Assembly: GCF_040712315.1 (NCBI RefSeq)
Contig: NC_134013.1
Span: forward strand, 4,313,001-4,377,000
Origin: Castanea sativa
Lineage: Eukaryota; Streptophyta; Magnoliopsida; Fagales; Fagaceae
Reading direction: 5' to 3'
DNA: 64,000 bases
The notes beneath the pieces were generated by a model that was not told the DNA's origin, searched no databases, and saw nothing but the letters and a program-made list of their open reading frames with translations. This document shows, in pieces, positions 25,730-37,547 of the stretch; within the stretch, counting starts at the first letter, position 1; the number at the start of each line of letters is the position of its first letter. The position numbers and the translations under genes were made by a program.

Positions 25730-27012
25730 TTCCCAACTCTAATCAATTGCTCCAAATAATCTCGTAAGGTCCTACACTCTTCTGTAGTGTGTCCTCAGTC
25801 TTGGTGGTATTGACAATAAAGATTTTGGTTGCACTCGGTGGAGTCTCCTCCCATCTTATTTGGCCACTTAAAGTATGACTCATTCTTTATTTTCTTCAAA
25901 ATTTGATGCACAGGCTTCCTGGACATAATGCTAACTACCTGGGTAGTGGTAGATCCTGTATGCCCAGTAAAATCCCTCTTGGGTCAATTGTTGTTATACC
26001 TCTCAGACCTAAAACCTCCTCGGCCCTAGGGAACTATCTTGGCCTTACCCTTTCCTTGCTGTTGGTCCTCCTTGACTCGCTTATACTCATCAATACGATC
26101 CATAAGCTGGCGTATACTCCTAGCCGACCTCCTAGTCAAAGACTTCCTTAAATCATGCTCGGCAGGCAGACCAACCTTGAAAGTTCTTATTGCCACATCA
26201 TCAATATTTATATCTATCTCATTGAACATTTCCCAGTACCTATCTGAGTACATTTTTAAGGTCTCCCCTTCTTGCATGGCCATAGACAGCAAAGAAACCG
26301 AAGGACGAGGGACCCTGCTACAAGTAACAAAACGAGCCCCAAAGGCCATGGTAAGCTCCTGAAAGGAGTTGATTGAACTTTCCTTTAGACTATCAAACCA
26401 TCTCATCGCCACCGGTCCTAGGCTGGATGGGAATACTTTGCACATTAACGCTTCATTCTTGGAGTGAGCAGCTATTTTTTGATTGAAGTGGCTGACGTGC
26501 TCTATATGGTCTATCTTACCATTATACATGGTAAATGTTGGCTGAGTAAACCGCCAAGAAAGTTTCCCTCCCTCAATCCTTTGTGTAAATGGTGACTTAG
26601 AAATCTGGCGCAAGGCATAGCTCATAGCGTCATTACCCAAGCCTCCATGAGATGGACTTCTACTTCTTTGCCTATAATGGCGCCCCTCATCATAAGAAAA
26701 AGACTCATTAGGGGGAGTCCTTGATCTGCTTCTATAGCTAGCATCATTATCATCACCAGAGGAAGGTTCTAAGCTCAAAGGAGTCCCTCTCCGTTGCTTA
26801 CGACTTAGTTTCCTCCGTAAGTGGTCAATTTCCAACTGCATGTTCTTGGTGCTCTCCTCTTGGGACACATGACTCCTATTTCTAGAATAACTTCTACTTG
26901 TATGAGTGGTGTGTACACTAACTTCACGGTCTCTCCTCTGCTCAAGATTAAGGAAACGATCTTGACGTTGCGACCCCACAAACTCTTCACGGTTTGGCCA
27001 TGAATCTACCAT
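25730..27012 (-). pseudogene. gag: Element I gag, with premature stops
   Basis: The open part (26026-27012, 328 codons) begins with a charged, Arg/Ser-rich region. The Retrotrans_gag core follows: FTQPTFTMYNG, then VFPSSLGPVAMRWFDSL, then LLSMAMQEGETLKMYSDRYW. It stops at TAG 26026, where the related gag of element II has CAG. Beyond the stop the same frame continues to a zinc-knuckle-like CX2HX4HX4C motif near 25800, itself interrupted by TGA where a Trp codon is likely. Gag normally forms the virus-like particle core and binds RNA. Confidence 0.85.
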
Positions 27013-27042
27013 GGTTATGTGATGAACACAAGGATGTTCAAT

Positions 27043-27062
27043 TTTCCACAGACGGCGCCAAT
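27043..27062 (-). other. Primer-binding site region of element I
   Basis: Read on the minus strand it is ATTGGCGCCGTCTGTGGAA, directly inside the 5' LTR. Elements of this lineage commonly have TGGCGCCGTC-type sites. I did not assign the tRNA. Confidence 0.7.
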
Positions 27063-27861
27063 TGTAAGGGTACGCTTAGCTTGGATTAACACAAAGATGA
27101 AAAGGACTAAGGCCCAAAGAGCCCAAAACAATGAACATTAGAGAGTGGGTTAGGAACTGAACTCAAAGTGTTGGATAGTAATAACAGTAGGTTAGATGAT
27201 ACTTGAAAGAATAAATAAACAGTTTAATGCAAAGAAAATCCTCCTTGGCAAAGTCCGAGGATGATAGTTCTTATATATTCCTTTCAGACTTAAACATTAT
27301 TACAATTCTTGAGTGTACATTGATTTTTTTCTCTTTAGATTCTCCGGTCCCCCCTTGTAATGGGGGTTTCCCTCTTTATTCCCCTCTTTTACTTCATCTC
27401 AACCTTTCACGTGTAGATTAATTTGTTAGTGTTGATCCATCTCCCACCAACCCTTTCTGAAGTCTCTGTGGGTAGTTGTAAGGCTGCATGGCCCTACTCA
27501 GGTATCACCTCCATATTAATGCGACCAGAGAGTTAGCTGCAGAGCATTCGATGCGATGGTAGTAGTTTTTTCTTAGATATTTCCAAACTTTCCTTTGTCT
27601 TATTACCTTTTGATGCTTATCCTTATCAGTGTGATCGTCTAGTGTGTTGTTCTTGATTAAAGGTCGGACCTTTGACCTTTACTCGGATGGGCCAAGGAGA
27701 TATTTCTCCTCGGACTACACTCCCAACACTTTACAACCAGACTTTTTTCATAACTTACTAATTTGTACATCCTCATTGATGCCCACCTATCCTCGGACGA
27801 CTTAATGTCCATGGATATGGCCCACAATCCAATATCACTTTCTGGGCCCTTTATCCCTACA
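27063..27861 (-). repeat. Element I 5' LTR (799 bp)
   Basis: It starts TGTAAGGGTACG and ends CCCTACA on the plus strand. It is colinear with 15251-16056 with many substitutions and small indels, including shared tracts around TATCCTCGGACGACTTAATG. Confidence 0.9.
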
Positions 27862-28180
27862 GTACCAATTAGTAATTTGTACACTTTTAAATATTCATGA
27901 AATAAATTGATTTCAAATAAAAATATCATTTTCTGTATGAGGAGAGTTAGAATTCAAATTTTCCTTCTCATACATGTTGTAACAATTATAAATATAAATA
28001 AATAATGTATCAATATTAAAATTTTTAAAATCAAACCATTAAATTATATGTTGTCTTTGTACCTTAACATGCATGCCATATTTTGTAGTAATTAGACTTT
28101 ATTTATTATCTGATCAATGATGCAGGAGAAACAACTCCCCAACTTTGCTTTTAACTTAACTTGAAGCGAAGATAAATAAA

Positions 28181-29096
28181 AAATGTTTGAGAACACTAGA
28201 ATAGGAACAAGAAAAAAAAAAGAACTTCTATAATATATAATTTTGATGCAATAAATTATGTCCTGCATTATATATGGCAAGCACAAAGTAAAGTTCATTT
28301 TCCTTTTGTCAACTTTTCTTCTTTTCTCTTGAGTGATAAATAATGTCTTGCATTAAAGATAATGAAACTTATTACAAACGCGTTAGATTACCACCTACAC
28401 TCTTAAAAATTTTTTTTTTTTAAAGAATAATATAAAATTATACATTTTATTCAGTTTTGTTGTCCTTTTGGACAACTTGAACAACAACAAATGTAAGAAT
28501 ATAGTACAAACATTTTAACTCACACAAGCTAGAAAATGAAGACCACTTACTACTACACCATAGCAAACTATAACAAATTTGGACTCAACAACTCACCAAG
28601 AATTGTGTAGCATGCAAATAATTTTATTATAAATCAGAAATGTTTGAGAACACTAGAATAGGAACAAATAAAAAAAAAAAAGAACTTCTATGATATATAA
28701 TTTTGATGCAATAAACTATGTCCTGCATTATATATGGCAAGCACAAAGTAAAGTTCATTTTCCTTTTGTCAACTTTTCTTCTTTTCTCTTGAGTGATAAA
28801 TAATGTCTTGCATTAAAGATAATGAAACTTATTACAAACGCGTTAGATTACCACCTACACTCTTAAAGTTTTTTTTTTTTTTTTTAAAGAATAATATAAA
28901 ATTATAAATTTTATTCAGTTTTGTTGTCCTTTTGTCCAACTTGAACAACAACAAATGTAAGAATATAGTACAAACATTTTAACTCACACAAGCTAGAAAA
29001 TAAAGACCACTTACTACTACACCATAGCAAACTATAACAAATTTGGACTCAACAACTCACTAAGAATTGTGTAGCATGCAAATAATTTTATTATAT
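28181..29096 (+). repeat. Tandem duplication, two copies of a 457-bp unit
   Basis: Copies 28181-28637 and 28638-29096 are nearly identical, differing mostly in poly-A/poly-T length and a handful of bases. No coding content is seen. The low divergence implies a recent duplication. Confidence 0.92.
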
Positions 29097-29459
29097 AAAC
29101 CTTATAAATTGACGAATCATAAATCATAAAATAATAATTAAAATATAGGCAAAATTTAGTTTCAAAATTGGCTATATCTTAAGACTAAAACCTTAATATC
29201 TTTTTATTGGAGGTGAATTTTAACAAATCCACTATTAGATTACATCTTCTTCTTATATCCTTCATACTTACAGAATTTAAAAAAAAAATTAAAGATTAGT
29301 AGTTATGTCATCAATAAATTGTTTAAATTGCAAGTTTTGTAGTTTAAAATTATGTATAAAATATAAACTTATAGATCATATAGTAAATAATATTTGATTG
29401 CTACAAAATTTGACATGGGTATTGAGAGTGTAAAGAACATGCAATTCAATGGTTAGATT

Positions 29460-29502
<43 letters not shown>

Positions 29503-30135
29503 AATTTTTTATTTTTATTGAGTAAGGTTGTAGTCTTAATCAATTTTGTAGCTAAATTTTATCTTTAAAATATTTATTTCTTATATTTTGAATGGATAAG
29601 AATCACATAAATCTCATTAATTTATAAGCCTTTTGTTATAAAATTTATAATCATTTTTAAAAATTTGAACTAAAATAAATGAGCTCCTTGACAATTTCAA
29701 ATTCTTTAGGAGATGGATAGGTAATAGATTCTAAATATTTCCACTGTAACCCTTGAATATTTTTGACTACGGGCTTGGACGTCAATTCACATTCACAAAA
29801 TCAACAAATATATATATATATATATATATGCTGATGGTGTCAGCTAAAATTTCAATAAAAATATTAAATAAATAATACAAGAAATATTATATTCATAACA
29901 TTTTTATAAAAAATATTAAGTAATAGACTATTATTGGTTGGTACTAATAGACAAAAAAAAGTAATTTTAGTAGTAGATTCAAATTAGAACCAGTAACAAT
30001 TTACCATCTAGAATTTATTGTGAAAGTGTTGTGGATATACATAACATGCACACTTCTCTAACAATAATAACTACTAATTCCTTAGTCTTTATTAAAAAAA
30101 GAAATAATAATAAAATAGAAGTTATTACAACCTTC

Positions 30136-30470
30136 AAAGAGATAAAACATAACTAGAGACCTCACATCCCACCCTGTATTGCACTTTCTCTGCACATACA
30201 GCTCTTTAGCAACTTTGCTAATCTCTCTAGTCATACACCTCATTGAGCAAGCTATGTTTTTTCTGGCAAATTAAGGAGATGGTGTTAGTGGCAATAGATG
30301 CACCTCATCATCGTTGCTAAGCCAACCATGACAAGGTCGCCGTCTTCAGGTATAGGAAGACCATCTGGGGACTGGAACACATGTCAAGTGTCAGCACCAA
30401 CAATAATATTTGCTAAGGATGGGAGATAATTCTCATCATCTACAAAACAAGAACATAAATCACATTATTT
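30136..30470 (-). pseudogene. Unidentified gene-like fragment, inverted copy 1
   Basis: On the minus strand, after a possible AG splice acceptor near 30440, the text reads NYLPSLANIIVGADT, stop, then HVFQSPDGLPIPEDGDLVMV, followed by non-coding-like text. The tail (30136-30280) is the inverted relative of 31441-31560. I do not recognise the family. It has stops and no start. Confidence 0.35.
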
Positions 30471-31375
30471 AAAATTTTCGTTTGCATATAAACTCATAGT
30501 ACTATTTTATATATATATATATATATAATTAACAGATTTGGATTTCATCCTGTGCACAACCAAGACTGTGTTTGATGCAACAATTTGGTACAACTTAAAA
30601 ATAAGCCTTTTACTTAAAGGGGTAAGCCTTTTTCATTTTTCTCTTTTGATTTTTAAAGTGACCTTATGTGTAAAATGTTGTACATGAACAAAATTAAAAA
30701 AAAAAAAATTTAGGGTCATTTTCATTTCATTTAAATTGAAAATGGTTTTAAAAATAAAACCAATTAACCAAGTTTAACGTGAAATAATAAAAGCTGACAA
30801 GGTTCATAAGTAGCTGATGCAGTGTTAGGAGCCACTCATTAGTCTGTGAAGCAGAGTCTGCAGGAGCCTGGTTAATTAGCAACACAGCAACCACGCACGG
30901 CCTTTTGAGTTAAGACAAGTAGGCATTGAAGCTTCTCTTAAAGGCCCAGCAACCTGGTTTTTCCATTACTGATAATTCTGCACCTCCCGGATCATCACGT
31001 TGACAATCGTCCTTCAAATTTTAGAGAGTAATAGTATGAGTACAAAAGTAGGAAATGTCATTAATAATATATTTAGTATTAGCTTTTAAAGGTTCAAACC
31101 TGAATCGTAAATAGTAGTACTACATTTTGTACAATTAATAACAGTTTGCATGTGAACATCATCAGAACTTTAATCATGTGATGTATGTTCTTGTTTTTGC
31201 ATATGGTGTAGGATATATCTTCCATTAAATATTGGTTTCGAACTCAAATCACCTACTATGATATAATAATTAACAATTGTTGTAAAATTTTAACTAGTAA
31301 AATATAAGATGACTTAAATTCAATAACGTTACCAAATCAAACATTTCTGAAACTCCAACAATTCCACATGAGACT

Positions 31376-31570
31376 TGGAATCCAGATGGTCTTCCTTATT
31401 CTGGCTGGATAAGCAATGACTAAGAGGTGAATCTAGTGCGGCTAACACCAGCTCCTTTGCCAGAAAAAATAGCAAAGTTGCTCAAAGAACAAGATGGGCA
31501 GAGAAAGTGCAATACAAGGTGGGGATGTGAGGTTTCTAGTTATGTTTTATCTGTGTCTTTATGATATGAA
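31376..31570 (+). pseudogene. Unidentified gene-like fragment, copy 2
   Basis: It shares the CCAGATGGTCTTCCT string with copy 1 and matches its tail in inverted orientation. One frame reads VRLTPAPLPEKIAKLLKEQD then RKCNTRWGCEVSSYVLS before a stop. The family is unknown. It is upstream-interrupted by TAA, so it is probably a broken exon or the end of an unrecognised element. Confidence 0.35.
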
Positions 31571-31699
31571 GGTTGACAAACAAAAGTGGACATCAATTGA
31601 GGGATTTGAATGCAATCAGCTTGTGCTTAGCAAAAAACTGCCACTACTCATTTTGTTTTAGTAAAAGAGGGCGCATCTACTGCAAGCCAGAGAGATGAG

Positions 31700-31850
31700 C
31701 AAAGTTGCTTGATGACAAGATGGCCTGTGAGATTAGCTAAGTTGCTTAAGAGCTAGTACTTCGGATTTTGGAAGAGAAAGTGTAATACAAGGTGGGTTGT
31801 GAGGCTTAAGTTACGTTTATCTCTTTTTAAAGACTTTAATTTAAGGTTGT
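31700..31850 (+). repeat. Copy 3 of the same fragment, diverged
   Basis: GAGAAAGTGTAATACAAGGT at about 31778 and the following GTGAGG...TTATCTCTTT match copies 1 and 2. It is direct relative to copy 2 and more diverged. Confidence 0.45.
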
Positions 31851-34353
31851 TTCCGTGTTATTACTTAATTGCATTTGGTAGATTGATAAGGATGAGAATA
31901 AATTGTTGAGTTTCTTAAGTTAAATTACGAATAGTTCCTCAAAAAAAAAAAAAAAAAAAAGTTAGATTAAGAATATGTTCTTCTGAAAAAAAAAAAAACT
32001 TAAGAATAAGTTTTTTCTAGTTGCATAAGATAAGAATGAGGGGTTTATTATTATTTTTAATATTTTTATAGGAATAATTAAATCTTATCTATGACTTTTT
32101 CTATTTAAAATTTTATCTTCATCTTTTAATGCTATATACTCCGGACTCCTATTCTTCATAGTTCTTACTTCTTCGAGTAACTATATCATAAATTTTTTAA
32201 AATTCTATCAATCTATGTTAAAATAAATTGATTAAATTTTTTTAATATCTTAAATAGATACCAAAATGGTAATAGTTCATGTTTGTTTAGATATTACTAT
32301 TAAGAAGCAAAATCCTAATATCCAATCTAGTCATTTCAAAATTGACAGACGTGATTTTGAACTCTACTGTAGAGTACTAGAGTTACTCTAAAACTCTCTA
32401 AAAGACCTTAATCAGTTAATCCATATATTTATACGAAGGGAAGCCAAGCATCCCCTTTTATGCAATGTTTCCCTTCGTGTGTGAGGGGCCATCCAACATA
32501 ACTAATCTAATTCAATCTAGAAGATTTAAAATGAAGTTTTAAAATGTTAATGACCTATCTCAAAAAGAAAGGGGAAAAAACAAAACAAGAAAAGTCAGGC
32601 AATCTACTGTAAGAAACCCCATGTGCAAACCTCGATCCCCATGGGATACATCCCCTCTAGGATCCCAACATGAAGGTTTTCTTATATCAGTGTGAGCCCC
32701 CTTTGTCATGTTTTTACATGACATGAAAATGGAACTTTATCCCTTCAAACAAATTTGTTTGTGTATATGATATATGCTTATATCACGTTCAGTAATCATA
32801 CAATCTGAGTATAACTTAAATTTTTATTTGTGTTAGTAGAACTAAACAGTCTACCAATAAAGCAATAAATTTGTCAAAAATATTATAACTCAACTGACTG
32901 GTGCATTTTGATATTTTCAACAGAGACATCCGTGGTTCACATTCTCCCATGAGCCCACCCCCTAATTATTAAATTATCAACAAAAATAATAATAATAATG
33001 AGCTTTGGGTTTTTTTGAAGTAGATTTTTTGAGCAATTAGGACAAGTATCATAATTATTTCCTTAAAAAGAATCAATATCATTTCATAAGAGATGGCATT
33101 TAAAGAAATTTGTATTACGTATATATTCGGTAAAATACCTAATAATTACTTAGAATATATTGCTCTAGATTTAGTAATGAAATATTTCAAACATTATAGA
33201 CTGATTTGTAACGTCCATATATTGAACGGCTTGGAAAAACAAAAGAAGTAAATGCTAAAAACAAAACCAAAAACAAAAAACGACAATCAAACATATTGGT
33301 TGTTTGGATTAGATTTTGTGGGCCATTCTGAAGAAGCACACAATTAATCTATTGGGCCAATATTCTTTCTTACTTTGTCCCTTTTGATAGGTGGGATGTA
33401 TTATGTATACTTTGCTTGTAGTGGCCCCAGTATCAATAATACTTATTTTGTATTTAAACCCAAAAATTAAAAAAATAAATAAAGAAAAAAAAGGAGGAGA
33501 TGTATTTTTATTTTGTCTACCAACCCAATTATTCTCTAAAACTTCTTATGCAAATTTTAATGATTATATTTTTTTAAACGTGACTATTGAAAAATGATTA
33601 TATTTTTTCATCGGTTAACTATTAATGACATTAATTTAATTTCTCAATTTTTAAAATCAAATCAATTTTATCATTAGACATCCTCATTGTTTAAATTTTA
33701 ATGGCATTGAAAATTGTAATTGACTTAATTTCAATTTTTTACTCTTCAGAACAACCTTTTAAGGTATACTCCATTTTCAAAAACTAATGTGTTAAAATTT
33801 AAATAGAGAGAAGATATAAAAATAAATTTTTATTTTTATTAAAAGTTTAGGAAATAAATTGACTTAATTATTAGTTACTGAACTATATTGACACAATTTA
33901 ATATTACCAAAATATATCTTTTCACCAATTATATAAGGTTTACAAATATAATGAAATCTAAGAGCATTGTTATCAAAAATTCTAAAAAATTTAGCATTTA
34001 GCATCTTAAAAACCTACTTTATTGATTTTAACAGTTCATTTTACAATTCATCATATATCAAAAGTTCTATTTTTTTACCACTTCATTTAAAATAATATAT
34101 ACAATACTTAAAAATAATATAAAAACAACCTCCACAAAATCCAATAGCAACCGTCATAGCCACCTCCGCCGCAGCACTACCAGCATCAACCTCCACTATG
34201 GCAACCAAAATCCACTACACGAAAAAAAAAACCCAACCACTACCTTCCTCTTCCAAATCACAAATCAATCACCATCACAATCACAAAACCCAGATCGACG
34301 AGAAGAAAAAAGAAAGACAGAGAGACAAACCCATCATGCCGGTGAGCAAAACT

Positions 34354-34373
34354 CACACACACACACACACACA
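34354..34373 (+). repeat. (CA)n microsatellite
   Basis: About nine CA units sit inside the GC-rich core of the element above. Confidence 0.85.
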
Positions 34374-34472
34374 AACCCACCATGGCAAACCTCCACAAAA
34401 GCAAACCCATCACACCGATCCACTGCACCACGATCCACTACGACCCAGACCCATAACCTAGAGACCCGCGTC

Positions 34473-34645
34473 GATCACAATCTGTAGTCACAAACCCACA
34501 ACCCAAAGACCCACGCCCCCGCCAATCACAGTCCGAAATCACAAACCCACAACCCAGAGACCCACGCCCACGCCGATCACAATCCGGAATCACAAACCCA
34601 CAACCAAACCCACGCCGATCACAATTCAAAATCACAAATTTACAA
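34473..34645 (+). repeat. GC-rich tandem repeat, about 3.5 copies of a 51-bp unit
   Basis: GATCACAATC-type starts recur at 34473, 34524, 34575 and 34617, each followed by ATCACAAACCCACAACC. The last unit is shortened. It is probably not coding. Confidence 0.8.
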
Positions 34646-35058
34646 CCCACAAAATCAAATCACCTTGCCGTCAAGCTCTACCTCCATATCGGCGGCAACA
34701 CTTCAAAGGCGTTTGGGCTTTGAAGTTCTAACCGACAAATCTTGGAGGGGAGGAGCTCAAACCGTGAGACCGAGAGAAACAGAGAAGCTACGGGAAAGAG
34801 AGAAGAGGAAAGTGAGAGAGGAGAGAGAAGAAAGAAGGGAAAAATAAATAAATAATTTACACACAGTTACCATTAGAATAAAAAAATAATTGTTGGTTTA
34901 GGATTTGTGGTACAGTGAGGTTGTATTGATACAATCTCACTGTAGCAGAATCTCAAAAATTTTGAGATTCGAAATGTTTGGTGGAGTTGGTTTTTTGGTG
35001 AATTGGTGTTAAAATTTAGCATATGGCACTTTTAGCATCCTTAATGGGAATGCTCTAA

Positions 35059-35480
35059 CAAGTGACACTATAAAATTCAATGACAAGCTTTTTTTCCCTT
35101 CATTGACAAGCAATCTGTTGGTGCAGAACTGCAGATACACATAAAAGGCATAATTATTTGGAAGGCAGGCCATGTTCTTTTCCACTATGATCAGTGGACT
35201 ATGTTTTTTTTCTTTTTTCATCTTTTTTATGCATACCTTTTTAAGGGACTATTGAGTGATTGCCCTTGTCTCACGTGAGTGTAAAATCCCATCCATGTTC
35301 AATTGGGTCCAACCAACAGTAGGTGAAGGTCCAAGAGATGAGATCTATGGGTTTAAGGTTATGAGTTGGACCTTTGAGAAATTTAATTTTCGATTCTTTT
35401 TTGGTAAAACAATGAACATTAAATATATTGAAGATATTGTGAATTCATTATGTAACCTTAAAAAAAAATAGTAAGAAGAA
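35059..35480. other. Intergenic DNA
   Basis: AT-rich; no gene or repeat is recognised. Confidence 0.4.
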
Positions 35481-36439
35481 GAAGGTAACTGTACTTTTGG
35501 GGTTGGGTTTGGTTGAAGGAACATATTACAAGAAGTAAGAATCGTCCATTGGCTAGGCTTGGGTCTATCTTAGACCAAGAGGTAATTGTACATTTTCATA
35601 TAATTTATTGTGGACTCAAGAAGGGCCCAATTTACTGGAACTTTATTTATATTGATTTGGAATTACGAAAACTGACTAAAGAAAAATTTGAAAAATAAGA
35701 TTAAAAAAAATGGAGAAATCATATATGTAAACTCAATTTTTTTAATAATATAACTAAAAATAAATAATAAAATAGACGATAAAAATAGAGAACAAAAACC
35801 ATTGTAAGTTTTATAACAAATGCAAATATGAAGTTGAATCTTCTAAAAACTTTTGGTAGTGCAAATTTAATCAGTGTAGTAGAGTTTCATTCAAAGAAAT
35901 ATAATAATAATTTTTTTTTGAGGGGGAATAATTTTAATATTTTAAAGTGCCTCATATGACACAAGGAGCGTGTATGAAACAACTTTTTTATATGGTATAT
36001 AATATAACTTGGACATCCTTATCAAAAAAATAAATAATATAATTTGGACATAAGCTTATATAAAACTAATCACTACCATGTGCTTGATTGGATAGTTAAA
36101 TAAATATTTATTTATTTATTTTGTTTTGAAGTATAATCAATCTCGTGCAATTCATTTAAAAGTAATGATGTTAAAACAAATGAGTAACTACCTAAGGATT
36201 ACATTTATATGTTCAAAGCTTATTAGCCTTTATATTTAGAAAGAGTTTTACTTAAATTTAGTGGGGGATTGAAGTGAACTAAAATGCTACGTTAATGTGG
36301 TTCAATAGGAGTGTAGGAACAAGAAATGTTATACTTAAGATTTTAAATATTATGAGTTTAAGATCAATAATTTTTTTGAATAAATTTGGATTTAAAATAG
36401 ATGCGCTCAACCCAAATCTATCTTTTCCCATTATGTAAG

Positions 36440-37362
36440 TGCACAAAAATGGACGAAATGTACCAAAGTGACCAAAATGGACTGAATTGGACCAAATAAG
36501 GCCAAAGTGGAGCAAATAGAACCGTATGAACTAAAGTAGACCGAATAGGACTAAAGTGGACCAAATATAAACATATGGATCGATTAAGACCAAAGTGGAT
36601 TTAATAGGATCAAAGTAGACCGAAAAGGTCCAAAGTGGACAGAATGGACAGAATAGAACCAAAGTAGATCGAGTATAACTAAAGTGGGCCGAATAGGACC
36701 AAGGTAGAACGAATTGGACTGAAGTTGACAGAATTGGACCAAATTGACCAAAAATGACCAAAGTGGACTAAAGTGGACTGAATAAGAAAAAAGTGAACAT
36801 AATGGACTGAAGTGGACTGAATAGAAATAAATGGACCGAATAGAACATAATAAAACCAATGTGGACTGAACAAACTGAAGAAGACCAAAGAGGAAAAAAT
36901 AGACCGGATTGGACCAAAGTTGACCTAATAGGACCGAAGTGAATAGAATGGACCATCTTGGACCAAATTAGACTAAATAGAACCAAAGTGGGCCAAATAA
37001 GACCAAAGTAGAATAAACTGGATTCAGATCCTCTAGAGTTCTTAGGGTACTCTACCAGTAGAGTTCATTAAATCCTAACCACTCTTTAATGATTTAATGG
37101 TTTAAATTCTGCCATGTCAGCATTTCATTAATAATATTCTTAAAATAATAAAATAATGTTGTAAACAAAACAATTAAGATGATTGTTAATGAAATGCTGA
37201 CATGGCAGAATCTAAACCATTAAATCATTAAAGAGTGGTTAGGATTTAATGAACTCTACTTGGTAGAGTACCCTAGGAACTCTAGAGAATCTGAATCTAA
37301 ATAAACTAGACTGAAGTGGACAAAATAGGACCGATGTGGACCAAATACAAAAGTTTATAGAA
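36440..37362 (+). repeat. Degenerate minisatellite (copy A)
   Basis: Irregular repetition of 10-11 bp half-units of the type GGACCAAAGT / GGACCGAATA over about 600 bp, split by the 280-bp foldback element. Long minus-strand open frames here (FGP/STL-rich) are a by-product of the repeat. Confidence 0.85.
37020..37299. mobile_element. Foldback MITE, 280 bp, with about 112-bp inverted arms and 8-bp target duplication
   Basis: AATAAACT is perfectly duplicated at 37012-37019 and 37300-37307. The two arms, starting GGATTCAGATCCTCTAGAG and (reverse) TAGATTCAGATTCTCTAGAG, match over about 112 bases with few mismatches around a loop of roughly 50 bases. An 8-bp target duplication suits hAT. It is absent from the paralogous position near 41040 in copy B, which gives an empty site. 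Confidence 0.9.
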
Positions 37363-37493
37363 ATTGCCTTATAAAAAAAAAAATCAAAGAAATTGATGAT
37401 TAGGGTATTGACTAAATCGATATTTAGATAAGTTCAAAGTATGACCTAATGAGGCCTTTACCAAGTACATTTATTAGATGTTTGTATGAAAAA

Positions 37494-37496
<3 letters not shown>

Positions 37497-37545
<49 letters not shown>
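37497..37545 (+). repeat. (AT)n microsatellite (copy A)
   Basis: About 24 AT units; the paralogous, shorter tract is at 41051-41074. Confidence 0.95.

Positions 37546-37547
<2 letters not shown>

Larger units (their letters stand above)
15251..27861 (-). mobile_element. Tat-lineage Ty3/gypsy retrotransposon, element I (12.6 kb, defective)
   Basis: LTRs lie at 15251-16056 and 27063-27861. The near target duplication is GTACT (15246-15250) and GTACC (27862-27866). The primer-binding region next to the right LTR and gag/pol on the minus strand show that the element reads right to left. The order is gag, protease, RT, RNase H, archaeal-type RNase H, integrase, tandem-repeat spacer, then an antisense gene on the plus strand. 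The two LTRs differ visibly more than those of element II, so this is an older copy. It is broken by stops, by a nested 1.86-kb insertion (21904-23764) and by an internal integrase deletion. Confidence 0.9.
29097..33958. other. AT-rich intergenic region with degraded repeated fragments
   Basis: It contains (AT)n tracts at 29463-29499, about 29808-29829 and 30511-30527, and three related gene-like fragments described separately. No intact gene is seen. Confidence 0.5.
33962..35055. mobile_element. Non-autonomous PIF/Harbinger-like element, 1.1 kb
   Basis: TAA flanks both ends (33959-33961 and 35056-35058). The termini GAGCATTGTTATC and, in reverse, GAGCATTCCCATT are inverted relatives followed by AAATTTAGCAT-type subterminal repeats. 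A 3-bp TAA/TTA target duplication is typical of PIF/Harbinger (Tourist-like) elements. The middle (34140-34850) is unusually GC-rich and carries a 51-bp tandem repeat and a CA microsatellite, foreign in composition to the AT-rich arms. No transposase is present. Confidence 0.5.

Noticed and set aside
34198..34847. Open frames in the GC-rich core of the transposon-like element
   Set aside because: Short, repeat-derived (CA and 51-bp units), no start context or homology; more likely non-coding.
36279..36986. Several minus-strand open frames rich in FGP/STL/FSP
   Set aside because: They arise from the GGACCAAAGT/GGACCGAATA minisatellite, overlap one another in different frames, and recur at 40680-41088 for the same reason.
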